A stretch of 64,000 nucleotides of DNA from Elysia chlorotica (Eukaryota > Mollusca > Gastropoda > Plakobranchidae), in NCBI GenBank assembly GCA_003991915.1, contig RQTK01000333.1, forward strand, positions 249,072-313,071, read 5' to 3'. The translations under genes were made by a program, and so were the position numbers. The first letter of the stretch is position 1. Each line of letters begins with the position of its first letter. The notes beneath the pieces are model-generated. The model made no database searches. It was not told the origin of the DNA and worked only from the letters and a program-made list of their open reading frames with translations. Shown in pieces: positions 37,498 through 50,094 of the stretch.

Positions 37498-37745
37498 ATG
37501 ATAGGCAGTGTGTCCCATTGTCCAGGCGTTGCTCTAACAATGGCGCGGGTCGGATGGCGAGTCACGGGGCCTCACTGGTGGCTGGACCTGGAGGGGATAA
37601 CATTCGGGGCAACATCTGTCGGGGTTGGGGCTCCTCACCGAGTCACTGAGGCTTCACCCTGGTCGCACTTGTCGGGATAGACCCCGTCAGCGGAGGAGAT
37701 AATGCCTGTGGATAAATAAAAACGGAGTTGTGAGGGAGGGAGAGG
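37498..37745. promoter_or_regulatory. GC-rich island
   Basis: GC-rich unique DNA. The 60-codon plus-strand frame (37498-37680) has no recognisable domain and is probably due to base composition. Could be regulatory; no specific evidence. Confidence 0.15.
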
Positions 37746-37751
37746 TCGTCA

Positions 37752-37791
37752 AATAGGATCCCCCAGGGGGGGACGTAGGAGACGTTAAACC
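37752..37791 (+). mobile_element. SINE tail-only fragment, type B without hairpin
   Basis: ATAGGATCCCCCAGG then GGAGACGTTAAACC, matching the tail at 6394-6479 and 15897-15985 but starting about 7 bp further in. GA-rich simple sequence follows instead of the terminal inverted repeat. Confidence 0.78.
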
Positions 37792-39264
37792 ATGAGAAAG
37801 ATAGAAAGAAAAGAGAGATAGGGAGAAACAAGGAGAGATGTTGAGGAGAGTATTAAAAGAAGACAATAATGGTGGTAAATTAATTACACTTTTAGGGGCT
37901 CTACAGGACCCGTGTGTGGAAGAAAGGCTTATGATAATTTATTCTACTAGTTTCGACTGCGAAGGGTGCGGGGTTAGGATGGAGAAGAGACATATTTGCA
38001 CGGATTAATCCGAATAGAGAATGTAATAGAAAGATGCAGGCTGGGTTATGACGGGTGCTTGGGGCTGTGGGGTTGGGGTAAGAGTGAAGTGGGGGGGGAT
38101 CAGGGAGCGTGCGTGAGCTCACAGTAGTCAAGCCAAGCTGTAATGAATGTTGAAAATGTGACACTGGATTTACGGAGCGCGCACACGCGTGACTTACTCG
38201 CTTTGTGCTTTCCGACTGATGCGTGAAAAAATCTCTCGCGCGAGACAGCCTAAAAAGGGCTGCGAGATAACGATGGGTTAAAACTCCGTAATGTGAGAAT
38301 AAAACGTTCCACCATCTCATTTTGAATGCTAAACGTTGCACATGTATGCGGGGCTTTACAAATACAAGTGGTAGATCTAGAGCTCTTAGTCCTTCTCATT
38401 AAAAATGAAAACCTGGTACCCAAGAGTGGTTGTTCGCATAAAGAATTCAATAGGTTACTCTGTTCATTATTTTACTATCGTATACTACGTTAAAGTTTAT
38501 GTACAATTATGAGCCCACAATGTTCATCAGAATAACATATCTCAAGAGCAGCCTGTTTAAAGAATTAAGTCAGTGGGGATTAATTAAACCAACGTGTTTT
38601 GCACAACTCAATCGTTCATAAGCATAACATTACCATAGGTCATGATTTTTTTTTATAAAATCTGTAATTGAAAATAGTTTTCAATATTCGAAATTAAATT
38701 GTGTAAATGTTTTGGTAAGAACGTGTAGAAGTTTTACGATAATCACTGGAAGCAGTTTGCCCACATTTAGCGCAAACGCTTTTTACAAATAATTATTTGC
38801 ACATGTTACCGTACCTCAACAAATCCTCCTTTTTGGTGGGGGAGATATTAATAAAGTATAAATTATTTTAAATAGGAAAAAAGACATAACAGAAATATAA
38901 TCATGCTTATTTAAACAGTGAAGCGTACCGTTTACTAAATGTTTTGAGATACATGGTGATTTTCTAAGTTTGATTATTTGGGGTCTGTAGCTAAGTTGTA
39001 ATAAATATTGAGAAGTTGTATTAAGACTGCGCGCCTGATGTTAACTTTTAAATAAAAGAAAAGTCATTTTTCTTTATGATGTATATTCACTGCTAATAAT
39101 AAAGATTTCACGCATAGACTTTGACAAATGTTTGCACACATTGTCGTACCTCAGTGAAACTTTTTTTTCTGGGGGCGTGGGGGGGGGGGGTAGAAATTAA
39201 AAAAAACCACACGACATAAAATGGTATCTTTTCAAATACCTAAGAAAAACAACTAATCACAATA
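37792..39264. other. Non-coding stretch
   Basis: Purine-rich just after the SINE tail, a GC-richer patch at 38050-38270, then AT-rich. A G-rich run lies at about 39180-39190. Sequence near 38800-38930 loosely resembles the decayed units at 39265-39545. Confidence 0.5.
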
Positions 39265-39715
39265 ATATGATTATGCTTATTTCAAACAGAATAAAAAACA
39301 TACAACAAATCCACAAGCGCAAACTTCTGTCATCTTGCTCACCGCATACGCTCTGAAAAATATTTGGACGTACAAGTATTACTACTGTACCCCATCGAAG
39401 GGCTTCCTTTTTTAGGGGATTTTAATGAAAATATTTAAACTGTGTTATTTTAAATACCTTTTTTTTAAACATAACGAAAAACGTTATAACAAACTCATAT
39501 GCGCATACGTATTTCATCTTGCTCACGTTCAGCGCATACGCTCTGACTTATTTTTGGGGAGTTGTAGGAGGGTTGGGGGGGGGGTCAATATTATTTTTTT
39601 TTTTTTAATTTTAAAGCTCTTCAGTGAGGCTTGAACATTGGCTGAGGGTAGGGGTTCAATATTATTTAAAAAAAAATGTTTTAAAGCTCTTCAGTGAGGC
39701 TTGAACATTGGCTGA
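39265..39715. repeat. Decayed tandem units plus a young 71-bp duplication
   Basis: Two diverged units share CATCTTGCTCAC and GCATACGCTCTGA (39331-39357 and 39508-39545) plus AT-rich DNA in front of them. To the right is a recent duplication: 39585-39645 and 39656-39715 share TTTTAAAGCTCTTCAGTGAG and GCTTGAACATTGGCTGA without change. Confidence 0.85.
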
Positions 39716-39720
39716 TATCC

Positions 39721-39915
39721 ACCGGCAGATGGCGCGACAGCGGTTGCGTCACCCAATCGGATTAGCTCTATTTGCATAATTTGCTTCAGGCTTAATCAAC
39801 AACACAGCAGCGCACATGATGGCCGGCACAGTGGAAGATAGGCGCTGACAGCCTGACATTCTCACACCGCCCGCGACAAATTTATAGAGATTCTACTACC
39901 CGTTTGAGTTGCCCC
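39721..39915. promoter_or_regulatory. Candidate enhancer or insulator island
   Basis: Compact GC-richer, non-repetitive island. It contains CAGATGGCGC (39726-39735), matching the CTCF core AGATGGCGC; GCGTCA and CCAAT (39746-39756); GGATTA (39759-39764, Otx/Pitx type); and a perfect POU octamer ATTTGCAT (39770-39777). Further right are ATTCATTCATTTTTATTCG and a GC-rich block. Four factor-type motifs in about 55 bp is suggestive, but binding and conservation are untested. Confidence 0.35.
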
Positions 39916-40048
39916 TCATTCATTCATTTTTATTCGCCTCAATGGCCCTTGGGACCTTGATAAGACTCTTCTTCAAATCATAGAAGAAAAAAAAAAGAAT
40001 TTCCTTCTGTCTACTCTCCTATACTTCATTGTTACGTCTTCTGTGTCT

Positions 40049-40049
<1 letters not shown>

Positions 40050-40116
<67 letters not shown>

Positions 40117-40117
40117 A
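40050..40117. repeat. (TTG)n trinucleotide repeat
   Basis: About 22 uninterrupted TTG units. Confidence 0.98.
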
Positions 40118-41074
40118 GTGTGGTTATTGGTGCCGGTGTTATTACTACAATATTGGTCTCATTGCTGCTTCCATTTTCAGAAAAATTCAGCTCATTTTAG
40201 TGTTTTGTGGTGATTAAACATTTTAAAAAAACTACGCGTACATTATATCAATAGCAAATTTGGTTGACACTTCTGCATAGGAAACGCAAGGACATTTCTT
40301 AACAGAACATCCTCGTGGAATTAAAAATCAAACTTAAATCTATCCGATATATTCTGCCTTTCTTTAACTTTCTTCTTCGTTCTAATTATTTTCATTTTTT
40401 TAATGTCCATAATGCCTAAGACTCTGCATTACTCACACTGAGTTTTGATTCACGTAATCTCCTTTAAAAAAAAAGGGGGGGGGGAGAAATAAAGAATAAA
40501 GTTTCCAATTTCGAAGATGGTCTGGCACCCAGCACTAATTAGTGATGACTAAGATCTCGGGCCCTGCAGTTTGGAAGCCCCTCGGCTTTTAAGGACAGGC
40601 TCTGGATTCAAACATGACAACTGGAATAATCCGCCAAGACGACCTTGGAGCAAAAGTGTTTGCTCACGTTAAAAAAGGGGGAAATAAGGGAGGTTTGGAG
40701 TGGATGCGTTTCTCTAGCTACTAGGGTGACGCAAACAAAAATATAATTTAAAAAAAAAACAGGAGAAAAAAAGTGGTGAGTAAGCGGTAAAAATAAGGAA
40801 GAAAACGCAAATCCTAAAAGATTTTGGGTGGAGAGAAGATCTTGAAACTCGGTGAGCATAATCGAGAATTATGAAAATGTGAGACTTAACATAGAGAAAT
40901 AATGTTTACAATAAATTCAGCAATGTTTGATGTTATGAAGACAAAAGGTATATATTTTAATTATCAAACCTATTCAGAAAAGTGTGTACAGTGTGTCGTA
41001 GATTAATAAAATGATCTAAAGAAGGGAAATAGTCAATTAGAAAATGAAATTCCAAGTGAGGCGAAAATAGTGGA
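40118..41074. other. Non-coding AT-rich stretch
   Basis: A short G run follows an A run near 40465-40485. No gene or element recognised. Confidence 0.5.
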
Positions 41075-41180
41075 AAGAAGGAGAGAGCGAGAGAGAGAGA
41101 GTGAGGGAGGAGAGAGGGAGGGGGCGGGGGGGGGAGGACAGAGATAGAAAAAGAGATAGAGAGAAATAGAGATAGCAAAC
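41075..41180. repeat. Degenerate (GA)n tract with G runs
   Basis: GA and GGGAG units with a G-rich stretch near 41116-41136. Confidence 0.9.
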
Positions 41181-42199
41181 CGATTATGATAGTAATAAAA
41201 GTGCGATACAGAGTGATAGAGAGAGTGTACCAGAGTGTGGCAGTTTACGGTAAGAAGTACCTGACAACTATATATTTTTTTAGAGAACGGAAAGACTTTA
41301 AGAAGAAGAAAAGAAATGCAACGAAAACTACGAATCAAATCAAACTTGAGGTACATGAAATAGTAAATAATAATTATGAGATCACCATGTAAAAAATACA
41401 TAATTCTAAAAACAGTACAGTGTAGTCACAGGAAAAGCGCAATGGTGGGGGGAAAAGAGACAGACCAACCGACATGGAAGTTGGGACTTCGGTCCAGACA
41501 AACAGACGGATTTTAAAGAGGACAATCAAAAAGAAGAAGTGTCATTTTCGGATTTGCCACAGGCGAAGCAATAAGAGAAGTCCTGGGGTGGACCCATCAA
41601 TCTCCCACTCTATTGTGCGCTGACGCAACCGAGAATTGATGGGACGGGGATGAGATGAAGAGGCAAACGATGCGATGGCGGAGACGGAAGTAGAGATAAC
41701 GCTCAAGAGGAGAGCTTTCACAGCCGATAGAATTTTTAGGCACGTTTGGTACAGATGAGCTTTTTTTTTCAAGAAGGATCAGAAGGCGCACTACCCCTCA
41801 GTTGTGGTTCGAGCTCATCATGCAATCAATTGTTTTTCTCTCCCGTTTCCACCTTCTCCTCTCCTCTTACTCATCATCATCCTCCTCCTCCTCCTCCTCC
41901 TCTTCCTCCTGATAATTATTGTCTATGATCTACGACATTTGCTTCTTATTATCATTAACTTGAAGTCATTAATAATACAAAGTTCTGTAAATTGATTTTA
42001 GAAAGAAAATATTGGAAAATGAATTAATTTGTTCCCAAAGGTCTATTTTGTGCAGGAATAATGTACTGCGTGATAAGAAATATATACACTCCGATGATAA
42101 TGATTAAACCATTATTGAGAGGTCGCTGAGTTGTTGCAAAAAATGTCTTGGACATTTTTAACTATTGGTTGTTTAGCCTGTGTAGTCAGAAATACAAAT
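41181..42199. other. Non-coding stretch with (TCA)/(TCC) run
   Basis: TCATCATCA passes into CCTCCT units at about 41870-41910. The rest is mixed composition with no recognised gene. Confidence 0.6.
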
Positions 42200-42458
<259 letters not shown>

Positions 42459-42529
42459 GTCAAAGTAGGCCTTCCTTTCCAAACACAAAATGACCATTAC
42501 AGAACAGCAGGAAAGTGAACCATTGTTGT

Positions 42530-42840
42530 ACGCCCATGCCCCAACTTAAGCCCGTGCCAGCCTCCCCCTGGGGAACCATATCAGGGATTCTCCAGACCGT
42601 GTGTGTCAACCCAGGAATCTCCACCTAATCCAGGCACTCGGGGCTCTGGGACCGGTGGGTCTCCCTCCTAGCCTGGTCTCACTCTGAGCTCAACTGCCGG
42701 CCATGCCAGGTCTGATGTTGATGGTTTGCCTGGGGGGCGATGTCTTCAGACGGTGCCGGAACTATGGCAGCAACATCCGCTGATTAGATGATTTCCGCCA
42801 GGCACGCGGGGGATGAGACGCGCCCGGGGGGTGGGTTTAG
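42530..42840. promoter_or_regulatory. GC-rich island
   Basis: The most GC-rich non-repetitive stretch of its neighbourhood, between two purine tracts. No credible reading frame. TGATTAGATGATTTCC near its right end is homeodomain-like. Function unknown. Confidence 0.2.
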
Positions 42841-42849
42841 AAATTATAG

Positions 42850-43125
42850 AGGATTTTGGAATACAGGGTGAGAGGGTAGAGGGAGGGATAAAGACAGATG
42901 AAGCGACGGAAACAAATGAGAGAGAGAGGAAGAGAGAGAGACGTAGGAGGAATGGAAACAGAAGCATAAGAGAGACAGGTAGAAGGAGAGAAAGAATAAG
43001 AGAGATGCATAGAGAGTGAGAAGGAGAGACAGAGGCATATAGTTAGACAGAAACAGACACGCAGACATAGAAAGAGATAAAGAAAAACGAATAGAGACAG
43101 AGAGACGAGGGAGATGCCGAAGAAG
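42850..43125. repeat. Purine-rich degenerate GAGA/GACA tract
   Basis: Imperfect AGAG, GACA and GAAA units. Open frames are low complexity. Confidence 0.85.
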
Positions 43126-44094
43126 AAACACAATAGGAGCATTATGAAGATATGTCAATTTTCCCAATCAATCTCGACGAGTACCCTCTGTTATTTTCTG
43201 TTAAGATTGTTATTCATCTATGCACAGACATGATTGTACTGTTTCGCACATAATGGAAACATTCTTTATGTCTTCTTTAAAAATCATAAGTGTGAGAATT
43301 GAAGACGCGTTGCTTGTGGTGTTTATCTAGAGTGTCTGAAAATAATGCATCCAAAAACATATAAGTTCTTTGTATAACCATGGTTTGCCCTCGCAACATG
43401 GCTTTATCATACTACCAGCGTAATTCTCAATAGTCATTCGAATTAGATTCACAACATTGGCATTTTTATAATACATAATTTTTTATACATTGTAAAATTT
43501 GGTCAACTGTTTAAAATCACTTCACCGTTAGCTATGTGAAAACCCTTATCTCGACTTTAATTTCTTATACGAGAAATTGTTTATATTGTCCTTTTTCGTT
43601 GTAATTGATGTTGTTGTTGTTGTTGCCGTACGTCAGTTTCTACAACTAACACAAACTACATAATGTAGAGTGAACGTGGTAAAAGTATCGCAACATGTTT
43701 AATTTTATTTTGGCAACGTGCATGTTTCATGTCATTCACTGGGTGTGTTTTGGTATCACTGTAAATTCTGCTTTCTTTAACAATTCAGAAATAGTGATAT
43801 GGATTCATCAAAAAGAAATTCAAACTTGCAGAAATGAGCTCATCAACCTCACTTACAATTTTATTTGTGCTTAAAAAAAAGACTGGTTCAGAAAAAAGAG
43901 TATAAACGCTAAACTAAGAAGCAATGCTATTGCTAATGACTAAAAATGGAAAGAAGGGAGATAAAACTATTGTGCATCATCTGCCCCTAGTTTTCTTTTG
44001 GATTTCTACAAACTGCAAACACTGCTCTAAGAGATAAAGACCTGACCTGAGAAACTGGTTTTCTTCTCAGGTTTGTTTCTTCTAAAAGATGAAA
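43126..44094. other. Non-coding AT-rich stretch
   Basis: A short TTG run at 43608-43625. No gene or repeat recognised. Confidence 0.5.
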
Positions 44095-44178
44095 AAAGGG
44101 TGGGAGAGAGAGAGAGAGAAAAGACAGACATTGACAGAGAGAGACAGAGGGAGAGATGGGGGTACGAAGAATGGGTGC

Positions 44179-44240
<62 letters not shown>
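44095..44240. repeat. (GA)n microsatellite
   Basis: A degenerate left part and a pure GA block at about 44180-44238. Confidence 0.97.
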
Positions 44241-44242
<2 letters not shown>

Positions 44243-44334
44243 ACAAGCCACGTGAGCGCATGCATCAGTGGTGAGAGAAAACAAGTTCCTTGCAACGGGC
44301 ATTTTCTTCCGCTCGACCTCCTCTCGTCTCTCAC

Positions 44335-44590
44335 AATAAATGCAATTAATGGAAATTATTGATGAGTATGCCTTGGAAATTATAGGGGCGTCTGTCCTCT
44401 GATTGCAATCTTCAGCGAACCCCCTAGCGCGCTCTGGACGAAGGCTTAATCTCTTCTCTGCCCTGGCTGGGTCGGATGTCGCGATTTACGTTTCATCTCT
44501 GCGGGCTCAAATGGGCAGCCTCGTCATTTTGTTTATTTTAAATTCCCCGCACTGATCAGCTGTCTTGGGGCTGGCTTTTCCGTTACATTT
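44335..44590. promoter_or_regulatory. Candidate conserved non-coding element
   Basis: Unique DNA with AATTAATGGAAATTATTGATG (homeodomain-like TAAT and ATTGAT cores), then a GC-richer segment including AAGGCTTAATCTC. No open frame. The texture resembles enhancers of developmental genes; unverified. Confidence 0.25.
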
Positions 44591-45073
44591 TACTTGTATT
44601 TGGACTTGCTAAGTTAGCACAGAATGACAAATTCTCTGTTCTTGTTTGGGTTTTTTTTTTCGCTATGTATCCCCTTTTTAATGTCGTCCGTCCATCTCTC
44701 TCTCTCTTTTTATCTGTTTGTTCCTGTCTCTGTCACTGTCTTTTTACTACTTCTCTATCTATCTATCGATATGAAAAGCAGCCCTTCACTCAACCTTTTT
44801 CACTCTAGACCACTAAACACTCCGACCTTAATTTAATTGTCCCGATTTAAGTCTCGCGCTTTTTAACGTGTATTTCGTTACATATTATTTAGAAACTCTT
44901 ATTATTTCAAACACAAATAACTTGTCTTTTTAATTTTATATCAAATGTCACGATAATTATGAAATAAATATTATTACCAGCATCAAATCCTATTTTATCA
45001 CCTCATAAATTAGAAAATCGTCTAGAGTTTCTATGAGTATATCAGGCATCAGGGACTCACGGGCGGAATATTG
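44591..45073. other. Non-coding stretch
   Basis: Pyrimidine-rich at 44690-44770, then AT-rich. No gene recognised. Confidence 0.5.
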
Positions 45074-45251
45074 CAGGCCTCGCGATATATGTTCCTATAG
45101 TGAAAACGAAGACGATAGGTAAGGGAATCTGCAACCCGTCCAATCATAGCTCTATCCAAGACTTGCGCAGCCAATAAGCGAATAGGAAACACCATGCCAA
45201 TGGGGCGTGGATATGTCATCCATGATTGTCTTGCAGATCGCATAGATCGTA
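45074..45251 (+). mobile_element. MITE-1 copy 4
   Basis: About 178 bp. Left end AGGCCTCGCGATAT; right end ATCGCATAGATCGTA, finishing in TA. Interior blocks in family order: GTGAAAACGAAGACGATAGG, TAAGGGAATCTGCAAC, CGTCCAATCATAGCTCTATC, CAAGACTTGCGCAGCCAATA, GGGGCGTGGATATGTCATCC. Confidence 0.85.
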
Positions 45252-45654
45252 TTTAAGTTTTCTCTATGTATGGTTTATGCAACATGATACGACCCTAGCT
45301 AGTAGCTACCGACGCCTGTGCAGTCATGCGAGGACTTGTTGTCGATGCACTGCCGCGGTGCATGACGGTCCTTCTGCCAGCATACATTAGTGCATTATTA
45401 ATTTTGAGATGGTACGAGGGGTAATGGTACCGGGACGTTTAAAACGCGGGATTGATACACGTACATGTATTGCTAGGATGCCGGTTCCAATCCGCCTAAA
45501 GATCAGCCCCAGAGTAAAACGTATGATTATGTACAGCATAAATATGTTTTCACTTTTCTATGAACGTGGAAGATGAGTTTTCAATTTTTTAAAGTCAATA
45601 TGAACATTAATTATGTCGGATAAAGTCTTTTATAAAATTTCGGATTGCGCAATT
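45252..45654. other. Non-coding stretch
   Basis: Includes ATGCCGGTTCCAATCCGCC near 45480, B-box-like but with no supporting A-box or tail. Nothing else recognised. Confidence 0.45.
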
Positions 45655-45661
45655 CACAGAG

Positions 45662-45721
<60 letters not shown>

Positions 45722-45835
45722 CATACACAGAGAGAGAGAGAGAGGGGCAGACAAACATACACAGAAAGAGACAGAGACAGACAGAGAGAGACAGAGAAAC
45801 AGATATAGATACAGACAGACATCTCTAAAGACAGA
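45655..45835. repeat. (GA)n with CAGA/GACA units
   Basis: Pure GA at about 45664-45718, then AGAC and CACA-containing units to about 45835. Confidence 0.96.
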
Positions 45836-47038
45836 CAGAGGAATTAAATTTTCGTTTACACAAAGCGAAGATCTGTTTAACTTTGACGTATCAGTATCAA
45901 ATCCCTTGTTTCAATCATCTCCAAACCTATTTACGAGAAATCTGATACATGCAGAAGCCTTTAAAAAAAATAAAGATATAAAGTAATTATGGTAATCATG
46001 CGACTGAACCAACAGATGCAGATCTGATATCAAGGTGTAGACACACCATGGTTCTTACAGTGTATACTCGTCCCTCTTGACACTATAATAGTTATCATCC
46101 AATCAATATCTCCCAGTCAACTAAATAACTTCAATTTTAGCCTTTTCTTTTTAAATCCTCTATAAATTCCATTTTCACAGGTCAGTTTAGTGCAAACGAG
46201 AACCTGATTGGGTGCTGTAATGGGCCCTTCAATTAACTTCTATTTATCGCGAGGTTTTTAATTCGTATTGTCGTGTTCAATATTTATTCATTTTTTAAGA
46301 CAAACATCAGACAAAATTAAAGTGTCAGATGTGCAAGCGAAAAAAGCATAATTCAAAACCCTGATTAAAAAAAGATATTTTCCCGAGAAATTTAATACTT
46401 AGTTGTTTTAAGCACTGATTATTAATTTCGAATTTTTCATTTAAATGAGCTATGAATTACATCAAAGAGGCCTGAAGTATAGTACTGTCACCAGCTCATT
46501 AAATTGTTTTTTTTTTTCTTAAACCGCAGCAAGAAGTATTTTTATTCTTTGCCCAAAGCATTCTGTTAAACTCTATTTGATACAAAGTAGTGTTGTATGT
46601 TTAGGTTCTTCACCCAAAACAAAACTATCTTTTAGGTATCTGATTTTCTCATTGTCCCCATCTTTGTGGGCACCCACTGTCGAAACCCTTCCCTGTTTAC
46701 GAGTCCTTGGGTTCCCTCCTTGTAAAAACAAATTGTACAGATTTTAACAACAAACGATCTCGGCCCTTTCTCCCAAGAGAGAAGCAGCTGCCCGTCCTTT
46801 TTCACCGTCTTCTCTTGTTCTCCTTCTCTGCCTGACACTCGACGAATGAATAATTAATGCCGCACGCACACTCGCCAAATGTGCCTTTCCTTACTCACCG
46901 CACTTTGGCTTCCTCTCGATTAAAAAAACAACCAAACCTGCCTTTGAAGGGTGCACTACTCAATCTCTAGGTTGACTTTATAACCCGATCTCCCTCCTTC
47001 TCTTTAACTCTTTATTTCTTTCTCAATCACTTTTACTA
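45836..47038. other. Non-coding AT-rich stretch
   Basis: GC-richer at 46640-46900. A 68-codon minus frame there (46632-46838) has no recognisable domain. Confidence 0.5.
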
Positions 47039-47150
<112 letters not shown>

Positions 47151-48874
47151 TCTAACCAAGTTAAACGTAACTATTTATGTGTTACTCTTGATTCATTTTA
47201 CTTAGTCCTCTCCTCCGTCCATCTCTACTTCCCTGACTTTATCATTCCTCCACCGTTCTCTCTTTCCTTGTTTATTTATCTGTCAGCCAACCAGATCCTC
47301 GTTCCTTTGCTACACATAAAATAACTAAATAAAGCCTTTTTACCGCCCGTTGCCTCCTTTATTTTTCTTTAGACTATGTCACCTCCATATCCACTTCCAA
47401 AAATGTGACTGGAATACCCTATAAAATATCCCGCACGCTTCTAGCGAAAGTTGGAACCCATAAAGCGATTCAAAGAACGTTGAGGTGATGGCAACCAACG
47501 CTTGTACCGTGTAAACGTCACCATTCATAATTCATCGCCAGTCTTTTTGTGCACGGCACAATGGCTGGTTTGGGGTTCAGAATTTCAGAGCATTCAACCC
47601 TAATTGAATGGTTAAAGAGAGCTATGTTCAAAGAAATCCGAAATTACGACGAGGTCATTAAGTGTGATTGTATGTCTTTTCAAGGAAAGTCCTTGAGAGA
47701 AAGAAGCTTGACTTTGAACTTGAGACTTCAAATAGTTAAAAGACTCTCAAAGAAGCTTTTTTTTAAATATGAACAAAACTGGTGTATGCTTTACTGCATA
47801 AACAAGCACGTACGTTAATTGCATGATAAATTAATGAAGATTAATGATAGGAATGTGAAGCGCGTAAGTACATTGGTGCCTGTGTCAGGGGTTCTTCATA
47901 TAACAGCCATAGCTTGAATGTAGTGAACACACAGACAATAGATCTTTTTTTTTCCATTCCGTATGAAATTCACATTTTTCGGAGAGAAAAAAAAGATATA
48001 CACCAAAGAAAATCCAACCTATAACTGCAGATGCTTAAGTTTAAAGACGCTCGACCAATTAAAAAAATATCAAAACCAGCCTTCCATTGTTAATCGTTGG
48101 TTCTGGAAAAAGTTTAGTGTTAGATTAATATTGAAGTGAAGAAAATGGTGTTTTCACTATGCTACAAACATGAATTTAAAAAACCCGTGTGTAAACTATG
48201 TGATCTTGAAAAGTCTAGAGAACCAAAAATAACAAGAAAGTAGAAAAAAGTGTATAAAAAAAAGCAATTTGAGTTAAGATTGTAAAACTGAAAGTAATTG
48301 AGAAATTATCTTAATTTTTTAAGAAAAAAACTGTTACATTATGTTTTTCGTTTACGCCAAGCAAGCAGAGATATAAAACCGCTCCATTTCTTAAATTATT
48401 TTCTTCAATGATTAAATGTTTGCTCAGAAAATCAAATATTTGTTTTAATGGCGTTAATGTATGTGGCGTTTGTTAAGTAAATATTTTGCGTTAAATGCAT
48501 TGCATTTGGGGAATATTTTTATCACTGCAAGTCTTGGATAAACAAAATCGATGTTTCAAAGCTTCTTCTTATTGTTTTTCACGAGATGCCGGCCTCAAAA
48601 GAGTAGCTTCAAGCGATGTCACATGACAACGCTATATTTTCTAAGTTAAGTGCCGTCTTTTTAAACCCGGGCAGAAAACAATTTGGTTGTTTCCCACGGT
48701 TTTTGTGCCCCAACATAATCATCAAATTGAGGCAGGGCCGATTCCCCAGGAGACGCGACATTGTTTGATCCAGCAACGGGTCGGAGACGCAACCTCCCGC
48801 CAGTCTGAATCTTTAATCAGCGCTCACCCGAAATCATCTTCTCCCCCCATTTACACAGGACGGGTCGATAATAA
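47151..48874. other. Non-coding stretch
   Basis: An 89-codon plus-strand frame (47549-47818) is the longest non-repetitive one in this part. Its peptide (starting MHGTMAGLGFRISEHSTLIE) has no motif I recognise, no intron signals and no supporting neighbours, so it is not called as a gene. The remainder is AT-rich. Confidence 0.45.
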
Positions 48875-49203
48875 TAAAGACTTTACGATCCACACAATGA
48901 TAACGCATGGCACAATCACGTCCCTCAGATATGGTTTATTTCATTACGAAACGTTCAACATTGCGCATAATTCTATCAAACTCATTAACTGTACAGTTTA
49001 ATTCTAAGTTTGGTAACTTTCGAAAATGGATTACAAAAAAGACGCAGTCCACATCTATTTTGTAGCACAAGTACATGCACCAGTTAATCATATGGGGATT
49101 CCCTATAGCTATTTCGGTTCCTTAGATCAAGGAAAGCTTTGATTGGAGTTTCTTACGTACTGTCTCCATTTTCGTTATGAACGCGGTTACCGCAAAATTG
49201 CTA
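48875..49203 (-). mobile_element. MITE-1 copy 5, split by an insertion
   Basis: Left end TAAAGACTTTACGATC, right end CCGCAAAATTGCTA: inverted family termini, each with TA at the border. The left part matches copy 2 through CACACAATGATAACG and TCAGATATGG. The right part resumes at ATATGGGGATTCCC and continues through AGCTTTGATTGGA and TTTTCGTTATGAACGCGG. The intervening 155 bp is foreign, so the original element was about 168 bp. Confidence 0.85.
48935..49089. mobile_element. 155-bp unclassified insertion inside MITE-1
   Basis: Inserted in the MITE at 48875-49203 and bordered by ATATGG on both sides (48929-48934 and 49090-49095), consistent with a 6-bp target duplication. A related, diverged sequence lies at about 49495-49650. 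Shared landmarks include TTTCAT near the start, TATCAA.CTCATTAACT, CACATC and AC.AAGT/TACATG..CACCA near the end. No reading frame; class unknown. Confidence 0.65.
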
Positions 49204-49494
49204 TTGTGTTCCACCCCCAGGGACAGAGCCAGCAAACTTGTAGAAATGAATAGTCGCGCTGTCTCCTCTATGATTGCCTCCCGTCGTGGAGCGGAGGACG
49301 TTTACTCACACCCTGCCTGTCATCGTTTCTGATACGCGAAGAGTACTCACGAATGAAAGTTTCCTCAGCCACCCCCACGCCCTTTATCTAGGAGAAAAAT
49401 CCACTCGACTTCGATACCGCCGCAACTCCCTCAACCATCAACCCTTTGCAGCTAGCTATGAGTGTTCCTTAGCAGTCACACATAAAAAGGTTTT

Positions 49495-49650
49495 GATTAA
49501 TTTCATACTAAACCATCAAATATTATGCAGTCGTATCAATCTCATTAACTTTATCTTACGAAATCAATGTTTTGGGGACCATCCAAAAATAATTTGAAAA
49601 GAATGGGGTTCACATCATGTAATACATGCGCAATTACATGTACACCAAGT
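49495..49650. repeat. Diverged relative of the 155-bp insertion
   Basis: Aligns in direct orientation with 48935-49089 over its whole length, at modest similarity with small indels (for example TATCAATCTCATTAACTTTA here). It sits outside any MITE copy. Its own borders and any target duplication could not be fixed. Confidence 0.55.
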
Positions 49651-50094
49651 CAACACCGTTCGTTTATTGCTCGTCCTCTTACTTTTGAGAATTAAACAAT
49701 ATAACTTTTTAATGGGCATCAAATTTCATGTTTCCGTAATTTGTGGAAACTGATTTTGTGTATAATTTGTACCGGCGTTTAGAAAATATTGTCTGAGACT
49801 CAGGTCCCTCTTGCAATACAATGAAATAAAGCAGCAAGTTAGTCCTAAACTCCTACGAGAGAAAGGATTTACGTAGGCGCAACAACATCATGAAAAACTA
49901 GTTAGGGCATTCTTCAGTTTTCTTCTATTACTTCAGCACATCTAAGAAATAAGAAAATATTTGGAACATGTCAAGTAGGACTGAATAAATCCACGCATTT
50001 GGTCAGTTTTCAAGTCAACAGATTCGAACCTACAGAGAAAGTGAAAGTTTCATGAATTATATAGCAAAAAGGCATCCTAAAACCTATTTTCTTC
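49651..50094. other. Non-coding AT-rich stretch
   Basis: No gene or element recognised. The 49204-49494 stretch before it is GC-richer and also unassigned. Confidence 0.5.

Noticed and set aside
45400-45500. B-box-like GCCGGTTCCAATCCGCC as another SINE
   Set aside because: No A-box at the right distance and no shared tail or target duplication.
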